A DNA stretch of 64,000 nt from Blasia pusilla. Taxonomy: Eukaryota; Marchantiophyta; Marchantiopsida; Blasiales. Position numbers and translations under genes: made by a program. The notes under the pieces were generated by a model. The model searched no databases and was not told the DNA's origin. It saw only the letters and a list, made by a program, of their open reading frames with translations. Each line of letters opens with the position of its first letter. Position 1 is the stretch's first letter. Below, one piece after another: positions 60,349 to 64,000 of this stretch. The stretch is from the NCBI GenBank assembly GCA_050084515.1, contig CM114271.1:54436001-54500000 (forward strand), written 5' to 3'.

Positions 60349-60714
60349 CTAAGTTGCATCATCGTCATGGTAGCAATCCTCTGCTCCAAGTGATCGATGC
60401 GTGAGAGAACCGCCGCTCTGTTGCTCTCGCTCCATCTCCTTTGGTGGTGGTGGTCCTCTACCACCACGCCCTAGGAAGAACTCCCCGACCTCCTCCAGAC
60501 GACGCGCCCCAGGCCCTCGGCCTACCTCTCGGCGTGCCCCTCGCCGAAGGTCAAAACATCTATCCCTAGTGTGACCATATCTTTGGCAATCGCCACATGG
60601 TGTTGTGGTGGAGCCATCCTCGTGGCTCCCGAGCAATCGGAGGCGCAGTGGTCCTCTCCCATGCCGTGGGGCGCCTTTGCCTATGGGCCCTCCACACGCC
60701 CAACAAGACCACAT
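60349..60714 (-). pseudogene. Gag-like fragment with CCHC zinc knuckle
   Basis: A frame of about 120 codons carries CGDCQRYGHTRDRC, exactly C-x2-C-x4-H-x4-C, the retrotransposon nucleocapsid zinc knuckle. It is flanked by Arg/Gly-rich sequence (RRGARREVGRGPGARRLEE). The frame begins with WSCWACGGPIGKGAP, possibly a second degenerate knuckle. Upstream gag sequence is frameshifted. Confidence 0.6.
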
Positions 60715-63145
60715 CGGTCCCTATTTGGGCAACATATGTAGGTGCGGTCGTTGCCTCATAGGCTCACGGTACCGCCCGTGTTCTCTAGGCACACCGCCCG
60801 CTCCGTGTATCGGTGCTCTGTGGCACTGTGGGGTCACCGCCGCTCGTGGACCCGTCGACTCTCGAGAAAATCTAGCGGTCACTACCTCCTCACTCATGTT
60901 GAGCTCAATACGCTCGAGACAACTCAAAGACCAACTTCAATGTGGGCTTGGCTATGTGAATCAAAGACCGCATCTCGGACTCTCCTCCGTAGTTCTCGGC
61001 CCGTAACCCAGACCAATACTGGGACTGACGCGCCTCAGTCACTCAAACGTAGCAATGATCAGCCTTCTCATGCGTGTGAATGCCTCTCTCGGACTCTCAC
61101 CAGATCGTCGCTGAAAATCTGAGACTCTTCAGCTTGTCGGGGTGCAGACGCTGGTAGCTCTTCCCAACTGGGTCGGAAGAACTCCATTGTGGGGCTGAAG
61201 TTGGATGGCCCTCTACCACCGTGAGGTGCATGCCATATCTTTGTCTCACTGCGCTCCTCTCCATCTAATCTCCGGCTGATGGTGTGGATCTCTCTCCTCT
61301 CACAATCCCATCATGTGCCTCGCCTGCCATTGGTGGATACATACCCTGGAGCCCAATACATCCTCCAGGCATCGATCTCTCATCAATATAGTGATCGAAA
61401 CTCCATGTAGTCATCCATCGGAGGACCCTCCAATCTTTGGAACAACCCTTCCATGCCATGAAAGGGTTGAACCGTGTCGGGTCCGTATCTCCGGAAGTCG
61501 CACCATGTGTCGAACTCCTAGATGAAATCATCTAAGTCGATGGTGCCCATCGCACCGAGAAACGACGATGCCCCGATGGCCCATGTCGCCCATCTCCTAC
61601 CAAGTACTATTGTCTCGCCGGTGATCTCGTCACGCACCAGTGTCCGATGATGACGATCCGGCCACGGATGGATGTCGAGGAGCTCCTCACCTGGTAACCC
61701 CTCGGTATCTCACTCCCTCCGTGTCACACCACTACCATCGCCGCACTACCCCGTTCTTCCGAACCCTGGAAGAACGCCGTGATGACAAACCCTGTCTCAC
61801 CCGCTCAAGCACTCAGACTCACCGAGAGTCTCCCACACGCCTCACTAGGTCACCTATGCTTACGTCAATCCCGTGATGACATACCCGGCCTCACGCACGC
61901 TCAACACTCGGGCTCACCATGAGCCTCCCAACTGACTCACCTAACCTAGCGACACTCTCTCGGGTCATACACGCGACCCCTACTCGGCAACCGCCGTATA
62001 TCCACAACATGCTACACATGAAAAGAATCTACACTCGTCACCATCACTGGACCCATCTAGCACCAGCTACTACCCGATACCAAGCACTCTCAATCACACA
62101 CGACAAGTGCGGGAAAAGGGACTCGAATGGGTAACTTGACCACGCCCTCCAACCTGCTGCACCGTCAATATGCACTCCTCCACATGATATGACAATCTCC
62201 GCCACATAACACTCCCCTCGACCAACATGTCGATCCTCCCATCAACAGATGCAGACAACCCGTCGGCATCATGCACACTGCCCCTCCATCGTAAACTCTC
62301 GCAACCCTATCGCACCCCAAAACATCATGTCGCGCAAACCCCTATGTCTATCCCCACGCGCGGCATGTAACGTGACTCACCCTGGTCAGCTCCCACTCAT
62401 GTCCGGCAAATCTCAACTCACGTTCGCCCGACTAACCTCGTATGTCCTGCCAACCACATATGCTACAACTATCCGACCGACTATGGTCGATGCTACCACG
62501 TTGGAGAGGGGGGAAACTTGGGGGAACTTGGGTCCGCGGCCCTATGCGGGCCGCTTGGGCCCTAAATGCGCAAGGGGGGCGCCGTCCGCCGTCCCTCGCC
62601 CGTGACCTAACCCTAGACCGGCCGCGACCTAGCTAGCCGTCTTTACTTAACAGCCCCCCGGCAGCTGCAAGACCCAAACTTTCCTTTCTTCTCTCTCTCG
62701 ACACCCTCACTTGCGTACACCCGAAGCCCCACCACACGCTACACTCGGCTGTTGTCCCCCATCCATCCACACCGGCAAAATATGAGAAAAAACGGACAGC
62801 GCTTCCGCCCACGGCCTTCTGAACAGAAAAATGACACAAAATGACACAAAATGTCACACACACGTCTCCAGGGGCTCCCGACCAAGGCAACTCGCTTGCC
62901 TACCTGCAAACAACAAATTCCCACCAGCCCCCTGACATCTTTCTCATGTAAAAATAAAGAGTAGTAAAAACGGCACACCCGGCCTAAAACTCCACTCCTC
63001 AATCTACATCGGCATATCGAGCCTCGTCCACCCTGTGCTATCAAGGAATCCGGACGCTAGCACCCTAGTCCTAGCTCACACACATACAAGGGAGGTGCTC
63101 CAATGGCCCAACATGAGAAAGATGGCTTAGGAAATCCATCTTCCT

Positions 63146-63156
63146 CTCTTATATAG
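63146..63156 (-). promoter_or_regulatory. TATA-box-like site of the LTR remnant
   Basis: The minus strand reads TATATAAGAG in a suitable place for a 5' LTR promoter of the minus-oriented remnant. Call rests on the motif alone. Confidence 0.3.
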
Positions 63157-63289
63157 GGTTGGGAAGAGCCAAAAGGCTCTTCCCTAAAATACCTTCTTCC
63201 CTTGGTAACTCGCGCACAAACAGGTTACCAGGGGCGGGTGACATGGTCAACAAGTCACCCGGCTGTAAAAGACCTCAACATGAAAGTTG

Positions 63290-64000
63290 TCAAGAACAAC
63301 GTTCTTGACACAATGGACCTATTTTCAACCTCATCCGACACCGTGGGACAAAGTTACACTCAAGATAGTCCGCTGGCTCCTACGCCCTATCCACGATAGA
63401 TCTCGTCCTATCGGCTACTCGGATGTGACACCACTCACAAACAGCAAAAGCAAAGGACACGGTGGCCTGGCATGCTTGGTAGCACCATGGTTACAACCTT
63501 TTGTATCCATAGCCGACATTGATGAGGAGAAACACTTCCTCTGGATCAAGGTCAACAAAGAAGTGGGGTTACCGAAAGATCTCCTCATTGCTGTTTGCTA
63601 CCTCAGTCCCACTGTGCTCAAAAGAGAATTTCCGTATGAGGCTCTCTCTACATCTATTGAGCACCACATGCAGAGGGGAAATATCCTCCTAGTAGGAGAT
63701 TTCAACGGGAGAACGACCAACACTCAAGCTCCAATCTACATGTCAAACAACACCAACATGGAAGGGATTGATACTCAGTCGGCTGATGGGTCTCTCAGAG
63801 AAGTATTCTTCCCACACATGCAACGCAACTCAGTGGACAAGGAAAAAACAGCCAATGGAGAGAAACTTCTCCGACTTTGCTCAACACATTGTTTGGTTGC
63901 GCCAATGGCATGGCTATGTGGCCACAATCACGAGGTCGCACTTCCATTGGACACTCTGACTCCAACAAAGAAACCTCGACATCAGTGGTTGACTACCTGA
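63290..64000 (+). pseudogene. LINE ORF2 endonuclease domain, frameshifted, runs off the window
   Basis: The plus strand reads an EEP endonuclease core: GHGGLACLVAPWLQPFV, LLIAVCYLSPTV and NILLVGDFNGRT with the conserved Asp/Asn. Near 63880-63910 the frame shifts; the matching end TSTSVVDYL (normally S-VVDYL) is in another frame at 63972-63998. The reverse transcriptase would follow beyond 64000. It may be the continuation of the LINE at 57233, separated by the LTR remnant, or another copy. Confidence 0.7.

Larger units (their letters stand above)
58681..63250 (-). mobile_element. Decayed LTR-retrotransposon remnant between LINE parts
   Basis: This C-rich (on plus) 4.5-kb block lacks intact frames. 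It has a gag-like zinc knuckle on the minus strand (60349-60714) and, further upstream on that strand (61370-61540), frameshifted gag-like text (CDFRRYGPDTVQPFHGMEGL). A TATATAAGAG box on the minus strand near 63147 suits a 5' LTR promoter there. LTR pairs and target duplications could not be matched. Protease and polymerase were not seen, so it is a gag-bearing partial or non-autonomous element. Confidence 0.45.

Overview
The window is nuclear DNA from a land plant. Five spliced protein genes can be modelled with GT-AG introns, two of them encode plastid-targeted products, and the rest is plant-type transposon debris (hAT, Ty1/copia, LINE, a gypsy-like gag, SINE-like units) and minisatellites. 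Introns of tens to several hundred bases and the style of the repeats fit a bryophyte (moss or liverwort) best, but that is inference; no marker in the window fixes the species.

Layout. 0-10.4 kb: repeats, one orphan membrane-protein frame (1552-2124, minus), a SINE-like unit, a nearly complete but broken hAT transposase (3679-5911, minus), a 166-bp tandem array and further decayed repeats. 10.4-15.2 kb: a minus-strand gene of four modelled exons for an ~830-residue coiled-coil protein with seven exact 28-residue repeats. 15.6-17.3 kb: two minisatellite arrays, one with a 108-bp period. 17.5-20.2 kb: a LINE 3' fragment and AT-rich DNA. 20.8-34.0 kb: the gene-rich core, with RPB5 (plus), a plant HNH-motif protein (minus), an MRC/PII1-like chloroplast coiled-coil protein (minus) and plastid ribosomal protein bS20 (plus). 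The last two are divergent and share a 1.6-kb spacer. 34-45 kb: long non-genic DNA, sharply divided at a perfect 29-bp hairpin (39104-39172) into a GC-rich and an AT-rich part, then a GC-rich block leading into the next gene. 45.0-48.7 kb: a seven-exon U-box gene of the PUB62 type. 51.2-55.2 kb: a copia element whose two halves lie head to head between inverted repeats. 57.2-64 kb: a LINE (ORF1 and endonuclease parts) with a decayed, minus-oriented LTR-element remnant between its parts.

The cellular genes do not form one pathway. RPB5 serves the nuclear RNA polymerases. bS20 (plastid translation) and the MRC-like protein (starch-granule initiation in Arabidopsis) both act in the chloroplast. 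The U-box protein is a likely ubiquitin E3 ligase, and the roles of the HNH and 28-residue-repeat proteins are unknown. I see no clear new multi-gene system. The most unusual items are the 28-residue repeat protein, the inverted copia element and the perfect hairpin at a composition boundary. All exon joins were made by eye from frame, splice consensus and family similarity, without transcripts or database searches.
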